64,000 nucleotides of DNA. It comes from JBBIND01 sp037444075. GTDB taxonomy: Bacteria > Acidobacteriota > Terriglobia > Bryobacterales > Bryobacteraceae. The notes under the pieces were generated by a model. The model made no database searches. It saw only the letters and a list, made by a program, of their open reading frames with translations, and had not been told where the DNA came from. Position numbers and translations under genes: made by a program. The stretch's first letter is position 1; the number at the start of each line of letters is the position of its first letter. The stretch covers positions 16,212 to 80,211 of the forward strand of contig JBBIND010000008.1 in assembly GCA_037444075.1 (NCBI GenBank), given 5' to 3'. Positions 25,414 through 33,214 of the stretch are shown one piece after another.

Positions 25414-26799
25414 TCACTGACCGCCCCGCCCGAGCAGGACTACCTTGATGGTTTGAAACAGAATGGTGGCGTCCATGGCGGGCGAGCAGTGCTTGATGTA
25501 GTACAGATCGTACTCCAGCTTCGTGATCGTGTCTTCCAGCGTGTCGCCGTATTTGTGGTTGATCTGCGCCCAACCGGTGATACCCGGCTTCACGCAGTGC
25601 CGCTGACGGTAAAACGGCACGATCTCGGCCAGTGCCTCCACAAACTCCGGACGCTCCGGGCGCGGGCCGATGATGGACATTTCACCGCGCAGCACGTTCA
25701 CCAACTGGGGGATCTCATCGAGCCTGTAGCGGCGCAGCCACTTGCCGATGGGCGTCACCCGCGGATCGTCAGGTTTGGCCCAGATGGCGCCGGTAGAACT
25801 CTCAGCGTTGTTGTACATGGACCGGAACTTGTATAGCGTGAAGAAGGCGCCGTTCAGCCCCACTCTCTGCTGGCGATAAAGCACCGGGCCTTGGCTGGTG
25901 AGCTTGATCAACACCGCCACCACCAGCACCACCGGTACACCAATCAAGAGCCCCAGAGCCGCGACGGCCAGGGAGTAAAGGCGCTGGAACCTTAGGGTCA
26001 GCGAGCCCGGGCCAAGATCGGTTCCGAAGATCAGGTGCGAAGGCCGCAACTCGAGCGTGCTCACTCGATTGAACGCGGCTTCGTACAACGCGGCCGCTTC
26101 CACGATCTGTTGCCCGCTGAACTTCAGTTCGAGCAACTCGGCGACGGGGAGCCGGTCGCGTCTCTCCGGCATGGCCACCGCCACCAGGTCCGGCCTCGTT
26201 TCTTCCACGATTCGCCGCAACTCTGCTACCCGGCCCAGCAGCCGGCCCTCGGGCAGGCTGTCCGGGGCATGCTCTCCATCGTCCACATATCCGGCGCAAG
26301 CCAGCCCTAATTGAGTCTTGCCGGGAAGCTTGCGGGCGATGTCGGCGGCGAGTTTCCCCGCCCCCAGAAACAAAACCGACCGCACGTAGGCTTGCTTCAG
26401 CGCGCGGGAATAGAGGATCCTCCAGGCGGGCGCCAGGACGAGGACGAAGGCGCTGCCCGTGAGCACCATCCAGCGGGGCAACATGTACTGCGGCGCGGCG
26501 TAGCTCAAGAGGGCTTGCAGCAGGAACCCCACGCCCAGCACGAAGCAATACTGCTGCAGGAGGAAGGCCCTGGAGCGCACCCGGAGATCGTCGTAAAGAT
26601 CCTGAAAGTAGACTGCCACGATCATGCCGGCCGTCATGATGCCAATGCGCGTCAAGCCGCCTTCATAGAGCAGAAACACTTCCGGGGAAACGTCAATCAG
26701 CAGCAACACGGAGGCCAGGTAGCAGGAAAAAACCAGGAGGGCCTCCGTGGCGGCCATTACCAGCACACTCGCCGGTACCAGCCTGTTCGTCAAAGGCAT
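25414..26799 (-). CDS. Polyprenyl-phosphate sugar-1-phosphate transferase (EPS initiator)
   Basis: A 461-aa membrane enzyme that loads the first sugar phosphate onto undecaprenyl phosphate. The N-terminal half has about four membrane segments, then a Rossmann-like CoA-binding-type domain (VLFLGAGKLAADIA near residue 140). A fifth hydrophobic segment (about 280-300) precedes the C-terminal bacterial sugar transferase domain. Signatures there are YKFRSM, LRRYRLDEIPQLVNVLRGEMS, IGPRPERPEFV and KPGITGWAQI. The architecture fits the PEP-CTERM-system-associated sugar transferase group. A PEP-CTERM protein is encoded 34 kb away. Confidence 0.92.
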   Translation of the reverse strand: MPLTNRLVPASVLVMAATEALLVFSCYLASVLLLIDVSPEVFLLYEGGLTRIGIMTAGMIVAVYFQDLYDDLRVRSRAFLLQQYCFVLGVGFLLQALLSYAAPQYMLPRWMVLTGSAFVLVLAPAWRILYSRALKQAYVRSVLFLGAGKLAADIARKLPGKTQLGLACAGYVDDGEHAPDSLPEGRLLGRVAELRRIVEETRPDLVAVAMPERRDRLPVAELLELKFSGQQIVEAAALYEAAFNRVSTLELRPSHLIFGTDLGPGSLTLRFQRLYSLAVAALGLLIGVPVVLVVAVLIKLTSQGPVLYRQQRVGLNGAFFTLYKFRSMYNNAESSTGAIWAKPDDPRVTPIGKWLRRYRLDEIPQLVNVLRGEMSIIGPRPERPEFVEALAEIVPFYRQRHCVKPGITGWAQINHKYGDTLEDTITKLEYDLYYIKHCSPAMDATILFQTIKVVLLGRGGQ

Positions 26800-27053
26800 A
26801 CGTTCGCCAACATGCAGTCGCTCAAGCGCTGGAGCCGCGAGCCGATCCTCTCCGGCCAGAATCGCGGTGATCGCTCTCCAGTTATCTTAATCGGTAACGG
26901 CGGCCACCGGTTTAGAAGATTCTTGGGAAGCGGCGGCTCGACGCAACCTTGCGATGGCCTGAAAGGCCGGACCGTGTTCGCCCGGACGGCGCCGCGCGGC
27001 GGCTAATCCACTCCGCCGCCCGCCCATGGTGGGAACGCTACGAGAACATTTTC

Positions 27054-27082
27054 TTGCGTTCCCGGCGCGGGTCGCCTATCAT
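27054..27082 (+). promoter_or_regulatory. Promoter-like sequence before the DAHP synthase leader
   Basis: TTGCGT (27054-27059) and TATCAT (27077-27082) with a 17-bp spacer. The -10 box matches TATAAT at five of six positions. Transcription would start near 27089, giving a leader of about 160 nt. If this is the real promoter, the ATG at 27081 is not in the transcript. Confidence 0.4.
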
Positions 27083-27188
27083 GTGGTTACAGTGTCTTGC
27101 GTTTGCACCATCGGCTTTGAGTTTCGATTTTGGCGCTTTGCCTGAATCGGGGCGGGTGGTGTGAGCGTTGGGCAATAAAGTCTGATGA

Positions 27189-27215
27189 ACCCACTCGCTA
27201 GAGTGGGTTTTTGAT
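27189..27215 (+). terminator. Intrinsic terminator or attenuator hairpin ahead of aroF
   Basis: ACCCACTC - GCTA - GAGTGGGT, an 8-bp perfect stem with a 4-base loop, followed at once by TTTTGATTTTC. It lies 43 bp before the DAHP synthase start, and no plus-strand gene ends just upstream, so attenuation of the aro gene is more likely than simple termination. GCGGGTGG at 27152-27159 can pair with CCACTCGC at 27191-27198 (one G-U) and would prevent the hairpin. Confidence 0.6.
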
Positions 27216-27250
27216 TTTCGGCGGGTCATCCGCCGGCGAAGGAGGCAACG

Positions 27251-28300
27251 GTGATTGTATCGATGCGATTGCACGCCACTCGCGAGGAAATCGACGCGGT
27301 CTGCGCGCGCATCCGTGAGTTTGGCTACAAGATCCACGCCATAGAAGGCGTCGAGCGTGTGGTGATTGGCGCCATTGGAAGGGGCGACGTCACAGCCTGC
27401 CTGGAAGCGCTGGAGGCCATGGACGGGGTGGAAAAGGCCGTCCGGATCAGCGCTCCCTACAAGTTTGTCAGCCGTGAGTATCGCGCCCAGGATACGGTAG
27501 TTTCCGCCGGCGGAACGGAGTTCGGCGGTGATGACCTTACGGTCATCGCGGGACCCTGCTCGGTAGAGTCGGAAGCGCAGATCATGCAGACCGCTCAGGG
27601 GGTGGCTTCCGCCGGCGCGCGCCTGCTGCGCGGGGGCGCATTCAAGCCCCGGACCTCGCCGTACGAATTCCAGGGTCTCGAAGTGGAAGGGCTGAAGTTG
27701 CTACGGCAGGCGAAAGCAGCCACCGGGCTGGCCATCGTTACCGAAGTGATAAGCGAAGCCGACATTGCCGTGGTGGCCGAATACGCCGACATGCTGCAAA
27801 TCGGCGCACGCAACATGCAGAACTTCGCCCTGCTCAAGAACCTGGGCAAATGCGGCCGGCCTATCCTGCTGAAGCGGGGCATGAGTTCCACGATCCTGGA
27901 GTTGCTCATGTCGGCCGAGTACATCGTTTCGCATGGCAACCCCAACGTTGTCCTGTGCGAACGCGGCATCCGGACCTTCGAAACCGAAACTCGGAACACG
28001 TGCGATCTCACGGCCGTGGCGATCCTCAAGCAGTTGACCCACTTGCCCGTGATCGTCGATCCCAGCCACGCCACGGGAAAGCGCCACCTGGTGCCTCCAC
28101 TGGCGCGTGCGGCGGTGGCCATCGGCGCCGACGGTTTGATGGTGGAAGTGCATCCTCATCCGGAGCGCGCGGTCAGCGACGGCGCCCAATCGCTCGACCT
28201 CCAGCACTTCCGGGCGATGATGGAGGAACTCAAGCCCTACACAGACCTCCGCCGGGCCAGACGCCGGGCCGCCTCCCATGGCACGGCCGGGGCGGTGTAA
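27251..28300 (+). CDS. aroF: 3-deoxy-7-phosphoheptulonate synthase (DAHP synthase, type I-beta)
   Basis: A 349-aa first enzyme of the shikimate pathway joining PEP and erythrose-4-phosphate. An N-terminal ferredoxin/ACT-like regulatory domain (about residues 1-70) precedes the barrel, as in the Thermotoga enzyme. Active-site blocks: GPCSVE at 101-106, KPRTSPYEF at 132-140, IGARNMQNF, LLKRGMSST and VDPSHATGKR. The GTG start follows a strong AAGGAGG. Upstream lies a putative attenuator, so expression may respond to transcription or translation of the leader; the N-terminal domain suggests feedback by an aromatic amino acid. Confidence 0.95.
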   Translation: MIVSMRLHATREEIDAVCARIREFGYKIHAIEGVERVVIGAIGRGDVTACLEALEAMDGVEKAVRISAPYKFVSREYRAQDTVVSAGGTEFGGDDLTVIAGPCSVESEAQIMQTAQGVASAGARLLRGGAFKPRTSPYEFQGLEVEGLKLLRQAKAATGLAIVTEVISEADIAVVAEYADMLQIGARNMQNFALLKNLGKCGRPILLKRGMSSTILELLMSAEYIVSHGNPNVVLCERGIRTFETETRNTCDLTAVAILKQLTHLPVIVDPSHATGKRHLVPPLARAAVAIGADGLMVEVHPHPERAVSDGAQSLDLQHFRAMMEELKPYTDLRRARRRAASHGTAGAV

Positions 28301-28312
28301 TCTGGGTTTGTT

Positions 28313-29239
28313 GTGAAGCTCCGCATGCAGCCGTGGTTGCTCGGCGTCTCGCTGGCAGCCTTCTGTTTGTTGGCCGTGGGGGGATTGCTCTACTACCGTA
28401 CGCGCCACTCCGTGGCTCCGGGGGAACTTGTACGCCACTTGCCGGACCGCAATTCCGCAATGCTCCATTTCGACATCGACGGTTTGCGCCGCTCCGGGTT
28501 GCTTGAACTGCTGGCCGGACGGACGGTAGCGCTGGAACCTGACTATGAAGCCTTTGTCCGCCGGACCGGTTTCGACTACCGCACGGACCTGGACAGCGTG
28601 CTCATCGGTTTCGGTGACCGCAGGGTCTACTTCCTGCTGAGGGGGAGATTCAACTGGAAGCTGTTGAGCGAATACGCCACGATTGAAGGCGGCCAATGCC
28701 GTTTTGGATATTGCCAAATGCCTGCCAGCCGTCCGGCGCGTTTCATCTCTTTCTTCGCGCTGCGCCCGAGCGTGATGGCGATGGCGGTTGCCGATGACGG
28801 CTGGGCGGCTCACGCGCTCAAAGAGCGCCGGCCGACCGGGCTGGAGGCGGAGGTCCCTCCGCAGCCTGTCTGGACCATCCTGCCTGCCGCCAGCCTGCGC
28901 GGCGGCGACTGGATGCCCGCGGGCACTCGTGCGTTCGCTTCGCTGCTGGCGAATGCTCAACGGGCCGTCCTGGCGCTGGGCGCGGACGGACGTACGCTGG
29001 AGGCTCTGCTGTCGGTGGATTGCGGCACTCCGCAGCAGGCGGAGCGCCTGGCAAAGCAATTGACAGAGCTGACGGAGACGTTACGGCGTTATATCGCCCG
29101 CGAGGACCAGACGCCCAATCCGCGCGATTTGAGCAGCGTCCTGACGTCAGGTACGTTTCGGAGCGAAGGGAACCGCGTTTTGGGCCGCTGGCCCATCAGC
29201 CGCCAATTCCTGGCCAATTTCACCGGCGACGGCTCCTGA
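28313..29239 (+). CDS. Membrane-anchored protein of unknown function
   Basis: A 308-aa protein starting with GTG. A single N-terminal membrane segment (about residues 8-27, LLGVSLAAFCLLAVGGLLYY) leaves a large extracytoplasmic domain. The domain opens with LVRHLPDRNSAMLHFDIDGL and continues with alternating beta and helical segments ending in a Glu/Leu-rich helix (QQAERLAKQLTELTETLRRY). No catalytic motif is seen. It lies 12 bp after aroF and 4 bp before a PfkB kinase. Likely a lineage-specific family; function unknown. Confidence 0.8.
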   Translation: MKLRMQPWLLGVSLAAFCLLAVGGLLYYRTRHSVAPGELVRHLPDRNSAMLHFDIDGLRRSGLLELLAGRTVALEPDYEAFVRRTGFDYRTDLDSVLIGFGDRRVYFLLRGRFNWKLLSEYATIEGGQCRFGYCQMPASRPARFISFFALRPSVMAMAVADDGWAAHALKERRPTGLEAEVPPQPVWTILPAASLRGGDWMPAGTRAFASLLANAQRAVLALGADGRTLEALLSVDCGTPQQAERLAKQLTELTETLRRYIAREDQTPNPRDLSSVLTSGTFRSEGNRVLGRWPISRQFLANFTGDGS

Positions 29240-29243
29240 ATCC

Positions 29244-30197
29244 ATGAACACGACAAGCCCCGGGGGCGTGCTTTGCGCCGGCAACCTGGTGTTGGATCTG
29301 CTCCTTAGGCCAGTGGACGACGTGGATTGGGAGCGCACGAAGTGGGTGGAGTCCTTCGAAACCAGCCTGGGAGGGAATGGCGCCAATACTGCCTGGGCTC
29401 TGGCGGCGCTGGGCGTGCCGGTGCGCCTGTGGGGCGCGGTAGGAACTGATCCCTGGGGAGACTACGTGCTGGCGCGCCTGTCAGCCGTCGGTGTGGACGT
29501 GAGCGGTGTCAACCGCCTGTCGGCGTCGACCGCCAGGACGGCAGTACTGGTGGATTCCCAGGGACGCCGCGCCTTCCTGCACCACCCGGGCGCGGGCTGC
29601 GAGGCGTTTTCTGAACCTCTGGCGGAAGCCGGCCTGCGGGGCGCCGCCTGCACGCGTTTTCACCTGGCCAACCCTTTCGCGCTGCCCCACGTGCGCCGCC
29701 ACGCCGGCGATATGGTGCGCCGGGCGCGCGAAGCCGGGATGATTACTTCGCTGGATGGAGGCTGGGACGCCTCCGGTGAGTGGCTTCGAGTCATAGGTCC
29801 CTGCCTGCCCCACCTGGACCTGCTTTTTCTGAATCTTGATGAGGCGCAGCAGTTGACCGGGTGCGAATCGGCCGAGGAAGCCGCGGAGCGTCTCCTGGAG
29901 GGGGGCGCCCGGCAGGTAGTGATCAAAATGGGCGCGCGCGGCTGCCTGTGGATGGACCGGCAAGGGTCTTTTGCCGAACCTGCCTTTGACGTGCCCGTGG
30001 TGGACACCACCGGCGCTGGCGATTGCTTCGTGGCCGGTTTCCTGGCGTCCCTGTGGCGAGGCTCAGGAGTGCGCGAGGCGGCGCAGAGAGCCAATGCGGT
30101 GGCGGCGTTCAGTGTGCAGAGCCTGGGCGCGGTCACCGGTGTGCGCGGCTGGGACGAAACGCTGGAGTGGATGCGCACGGCTCCGCGCCTGCCCTGA
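29244..30197 (+). CDS. PfkB/ribokinase-family carbohydrate kinase
   Basis: A 317-aa sugar or nucleoside kinase of the ribokinase fold. The N-terminal substrate block is SLGGNGANTAWALAALGVPV, and the catalytic DTTGAGDCFVAGF lies near residue 250 with the base Asp. The N-terminus CAGNLVLDLLLRPVDDV fits the family. It is first in a run of three kinases from different structural groups. Substrate unknown. Confidence 0.9.
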   Translation: MNTTSPGGVLCAGNLVLDLLLRPVDDVDWERTKWVESFETSLGGNGANTAWALAALGVPVRLWGAVGTDPWGDYVLARLSAVGVDVSGVNRLSASTARTAVLVDSQGRRAFLHHPGAGCEAFSEPLAEAGLRGAACTRFHLANPFALPHVRRHAGDMVRRAREAGMITSLDGGWDASGEWLRVIGPCLPHLDLLFLNLDEAQQLTGCESAEEAAERLLEGGARQVVIKMGARGCLWMDRQGSFAEPAFDVPVVDTTGAGDCFVAGFLASLWRGSGVREAAQRANAVAAFSVQSLGAVTGVRGWDETLEWMRTAPRLP

Positions 30198-30298
30198 GGC
30201 GGCAGGAATCGGACGGCCTGGCTCCGAGCGGGGGCGGAGGCTTACAACCCGCGCCCGTCATGGCTGCTGGCCGCTTCCATTTGCTATCATGCGGCTTC

Positions 30299-31225
30299 AT
30301 GAGTGCGTATTCCATAGGCGTCGATTTAGGCGGCACAAACCTGCGCGCTGCCGCTGTTAGCCGTTCCGGCGAGATCCTCCACCAGATTTCGGGGGCCACG
30401 AACCTCACGGCGGGCCGTGACGCGGTCATCTCCGACATCGTCGGCTGCATCGTGAGACTGCGGGAGAAAGCGGGCGGCAAGGACTTCGCCGGCGCGGGCA
30501 TCGGTGTTCCCGGCTTCATCCTGTTGGAGAAGGGCATCATCATGAACTCGAACAACCTCCCTGATTTGGAGGGCGTCCCCGTGCGCGACGAAATCGAGCG
30601 TAAACTCGGCGCGCCGGTGATTCTGGAGAATGACGCCAACGCCGCCGCGCTCGGCGAGAAATGGATGGGCGCGGGCAAGGACGTGGAGGATCTTGTCCTG
30701 CTCACGCTCGGCACCGGAATCGGAGGCGGCGTCATCACGCGTGGACGTGTGCTTCATGGCTACCTTGGCATGGCCGGCGAACTGGGGCACATGACCGTAG
30801 TGACGAACGGCAACCCCTGCGGCTGCGGCAACTACGGCTGCCTCGAAAAATACGCCTCCGCCACGGCGGTGGAGAGCATGGCGCTGATGCTCAACCTCGG
30901 CGAGAACCTCACGGCGAAGGACGTGTACGAGATGGCCGCCGCCGGCAACGAGAAAGCGCAGATGATCTTCACGCGGATGGGCACTTCGCTGGGCACCGCG
31001 CTCGGCATGCTGGTGAACATCTTCAACGCGCCGTTGTATCTGCTCAGCGGAGGCATGCTGCCGGCGTGGGAGTTCTTTGCCCCGGTCATGATGGAGGAAA
31101 TCAAGCGGCGCTCCTTCACGTTCCGCGCGTCAGAAACGAGAGTGGAGAAGGCGATTCTCGGCAATCAGGCCGGCCTCTTCGGAGCGGCCTATCTTCCATT
31201 CCTGGCGCAGGAACAAGGCGTCTGA
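30299..31225 (+). CDS. ROK-family sugar kinase (glucokinase-like)
   Basis: A 308-aa kinase of the actin/hexokinase fold. Phosphate-1 motif DLGGTN is at 9-14, the catalytic Asp is 112 in LENDANAAALGE, and zinc ligands are His164 with Cys174, Cys176 and Cys181 (GHMTVV; CGCGNYGCLEKY). The start is the ATG of MSAYSIGVDLG; 101 bp separate it from the PfkB gene. The stop overlaps the xylulokinase start as TGATG. Probably phosphorylates glucose or a related hexose. Confidence 0.93.
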   Translation: MSAYSIGVDLGGTNLRAAAVSRSGEILHQISGATNLTAGRDAVISDIVGCIVRLREKAGGKDFAGAGIGVPGFILLEKGIIMNSNNLPDLEGVPVRDEIERKLGAPVILENDANAAALGEKWMGAGKDVEDLVLLTLGTGIGGGVITRGRVLHGYLGMAGELGHMTVVTNGNPCGCGNYGCLEKYASATAVESMALMLNLGENLTAKDVYEMAAAGNEKAQMIFTRMGTSLGTALGMLVNIFNAPLYLLSGGMLPAWEFFAPVMMEEIKRRSFTFRASETRVEKAILGNQAGLFGAAYLPFLAQEQGV

Positions 31226-32748
31226 TGGCCAAACAATCACGGAAAAAGAATATGTACTGGCTCGGTGTTGATATCGGGACGGGCGGTAGCCGCGCCCTGC
31301 TGATCGACGAACAAGGGCAGGTGCGCTTCGGCTTCACGGCTCCCCATGAGGACATGCGCATGGAGCGCCCGTTGTGGGCTGAGCAGCACCCGGACAACTG
31401 GTGGGATGCTGCACAGAAGGCCATTGCAGGAGTTTTGAAAGAGGCTCGCATCGGCGGCGACAAGGTGCGCGGCATCGGGCTTTCCGGGCAGATGCACGGG
31501 TTGGTGATCCTCGATGAAGAGAACCGGGTCATTCGCCCGGCGCTGATCTGGTGCGATCAGCGCAGCCAGCCGCAGGTGGATTCCATCAACCGCCTTGTCG
31601 GGCCGGAAAACGTCCTGGCCTTTACGGCCAATCCGGTGCTGACGGGCTTCACACTGCCCAAGCTGCTGTGGGTGCGGGACAACGAACCGCGCCACTTCGA
31701 ACGCGTGCGCAAAATGCTCCTGCCGAAGGACTACGTGCGGTTCCGCCTGACCGGCGAGTTCGCCAGTGAGGTCTCGGATGCCTCCGGCACGGCGTTGTTT
31801 GACGTGGTCACGCGCCGCTGGTCCACGCGGATGCTGGAGCGGCTGAAGTTGGATGCTGACATCCTGCCCGCCGTCGTGGAGTCGCCCGAAGTGACCGGAG
31901 CTGTGAGCGAAGAGGCCGCCGCCGCCACCGGCTTGATGCCCGGCACTCCCGTGGTGGGCGGCGCGGGCGACCAGGCGGCCAGCGCGGTGGGCAACGGGAT
32001 CGTTAACGCGGGCACGGTGTCCTGCACGCTGGGCACTTCCGGCGTCGTTTTCGCCCACATGGACAGAGCCAGCTATGACCCGAAGGGGCGTGTCCACACT
32101 TTCTGCCATGCCGTGCCGGGGAAATGGCACATCATGGGCGTCACCCAGGGCGCCGGTCTCAGTTTGCAGTGGTTCCGCAACCAGTTGGCGCCCGGCGCCG
32201 ACTACAATGCGCTCACCGCCGAGGCTGCCAAAGCGCCCTGCAATTCCCACGGTTTGTTCTGGCTGCCCTACCTGATGGGAGAACGGACACCCCACCTGGA
32301 CGCTTCCGCCCGCGGCGGCTGGATCGGCTTGACGGCCAAGCACACGCGTGCCGACCTGATCCGATCGCTCCTGGAGGGCGTCTCCTACAGCCAGAAAGAC
32401 TGTCTGGCGGTCATCGAAGAACTCGGCGTCAACGTGAAAAGCGTGTGCGCCTCCGGCGGCGGGGGCCAGAGCGCCTTCTGGCGTCAGATGCTGGCCGACA
32501 TCTTCGGCAAGCGCGTGGCCACACTGAAAACGCAGGAAGGCTCGGCCTATGGCGCCGCGCTGCTTTCGATGGTGGGAACCGGCGCATACGGTTCGGTGGG
32601 AGAAGCCTGTGCCGAGGCGGTTGGAGAAGTAGGAGAAGTGCTGCCCCGGGCGCACGAATCGCAGCTCTACAGCCGCGGATACGAAGTCTACAAGTCGCTG
32701 TACCCGACACTGAGGCCCATTTACAGCCTCATCCGCAATCTGGGCTGA
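31225..32748 (+). CDS. xylB: Xylulokinase (FGGY family)
   Basis: A 507-aa FGGY kinase phosphorylating D-xylulose. N-terminal GVDIGTGGSRALL is the ATP phosphate loop, SGQMHGLVILDE the substrate-side signature, and GGAGDQAASAVGNGI holds the catalytic Asp. YLMGERTPHLD and GGGGQSAFWRQMLADIF are typical of XylB. No xylose isomerase lies nearby. The start overlaps the ROK stop by one base, indicating coupled translation. Confidence 0.9.
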   Translation: MAKQSRKKNMYWLGVDIGTGGSRALLIDEQGQVRFGFTAPHEDMRMERPLWAEQHPDNWWDAAQKAIAGVLKEARIGGDKVRGIGLSGQMHGLVILDEENRVIRPALIWCDQRSQPQVDSINRLVGPENVLAFTANPVLTGFTLPKLLWVRDNEPRHFERVRKMLLPKDYVRFRLTGEFASEVSDASGTALFDVVTRRWSTRMLERLKLDADILPAVVESPEVTGAVSEEAAAATGLMPGTPVVGGAGDQAASAVGNGIVNAGTVSCTLGTSGVVFAHMDRASYDPKGRVHTFCHAVPGKWHIMGVTQGAGLSLQWFRNQLAPGADYNALTAEAAKAPCNSHGLFWLPYLMGERTPHLDASARGGWIGLTAKHTRADLIRSLLEGVSYSQKDCLAVIEELGVNVKSVCASGGGGQSAFWRQMLADIFGKRVATLKTQEGSAYGAALLSMVGTGAYGSVGEACAEAVGEVGEVLPRAHESQLYSRGYEVYKSLYPTLRPIYSLIRNLG

Positions 32749-32770
32749 GAACGTCCGCGTTCCGTTCCGG

Positions 32771-33163
32771 CTATCGCCTGACAGCCGTAAAGGAACTGCT
32801 GCGCCGGGCGCCTTCGCGCGTCCGGTCGCCTTTCAGCGTGCCGCTTTCCAGCACGCCGTTCCATTGGAACTTGCGCTCCTGTTGGTTGATCTTCTCGACT
32901 GTAGTGAAGGAGAATCTGTTCCCGTCTACCTTCCCGTCGAGAATTTCAGCCGTGCGCCGGCGGTTTTCACCGCCCGTGCTCACCACGCCTTTCAGGACAT
33001 CCCCCTCCACCCTGAATTCGAGGATGGCAGTCACTGTCTGAGGTTGCTCCGCCCGGCGGCTGGTTGAGGTTATTTGCGCGGTCCAGGAGCCGGGGATACC
33101 ATCCGCGCCGGCAAGCGCCAGGGATGCCGCGACCGCTAGGATAGATAAGCGGAACTGGAGCAC
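32771..33163 (-). CDS. Small secreted protein of unknown function
   Basis: A 130-aa protein with a signal peptide (MLQFRLSILAVAASLALAGA). I start it at GTG 33163 because GGAGGA stands six bases before it; the open frame extends nine codons further. The mature part is a beta-rich single domain (GSWTAQITSTSR, TAILEFRVEGDVLKGVVS, RFSFTT, FQWNGVLESGTLKGDRT) resembling small lipocalin-like acidobacterial secreted proteins. It is divergent from priA. No enzymatic motif; function unknown. Confidence 0.75.
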   Translation of the reverse strand: MLQFRLSILAVAASLALAGADGIPGSWTAQITSTSRRAEQPQTVTAILEFRVEGDVLKGVVSTGGENRRRTAEILDGKVDGNRFSFTTVEKINQQERKFQWNGVLESGTLKGDRTREGARRSSSFTAVRR

Positions 33164-33214
33164 TCGTGTTCCTCCAATCAGGCCAAACACCGCTCCAGAG
33201 CCAAAGTTTCAGGC

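Larger units (their letters stand above)
26800..27250. other. 451-bp spacer with aroF promoter and leader
   Basis: It divides the minus-strand sugar transferase from the plus-strand DAHP synthase. The left two thirds (26800-27050) show no gene or clear signal. The right third holds a promoter-like pair, a short possible leader ORF (27081-27164), an 8-bp alternative pairing arm (27152-27159) and a terminator hairpin (27189-27208), all described separately. Confidence 0.6.

Noticed and set aside
27182..27212. CTGATGA followed by an 8-bp hairpin, resembling the hammerhead ribozyme core and stem II
   Set aside because: The required GAAA after stem II is absent (TTTTG instead), and no cleavage-site stem closes the fold. 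The terminator reading fits better.
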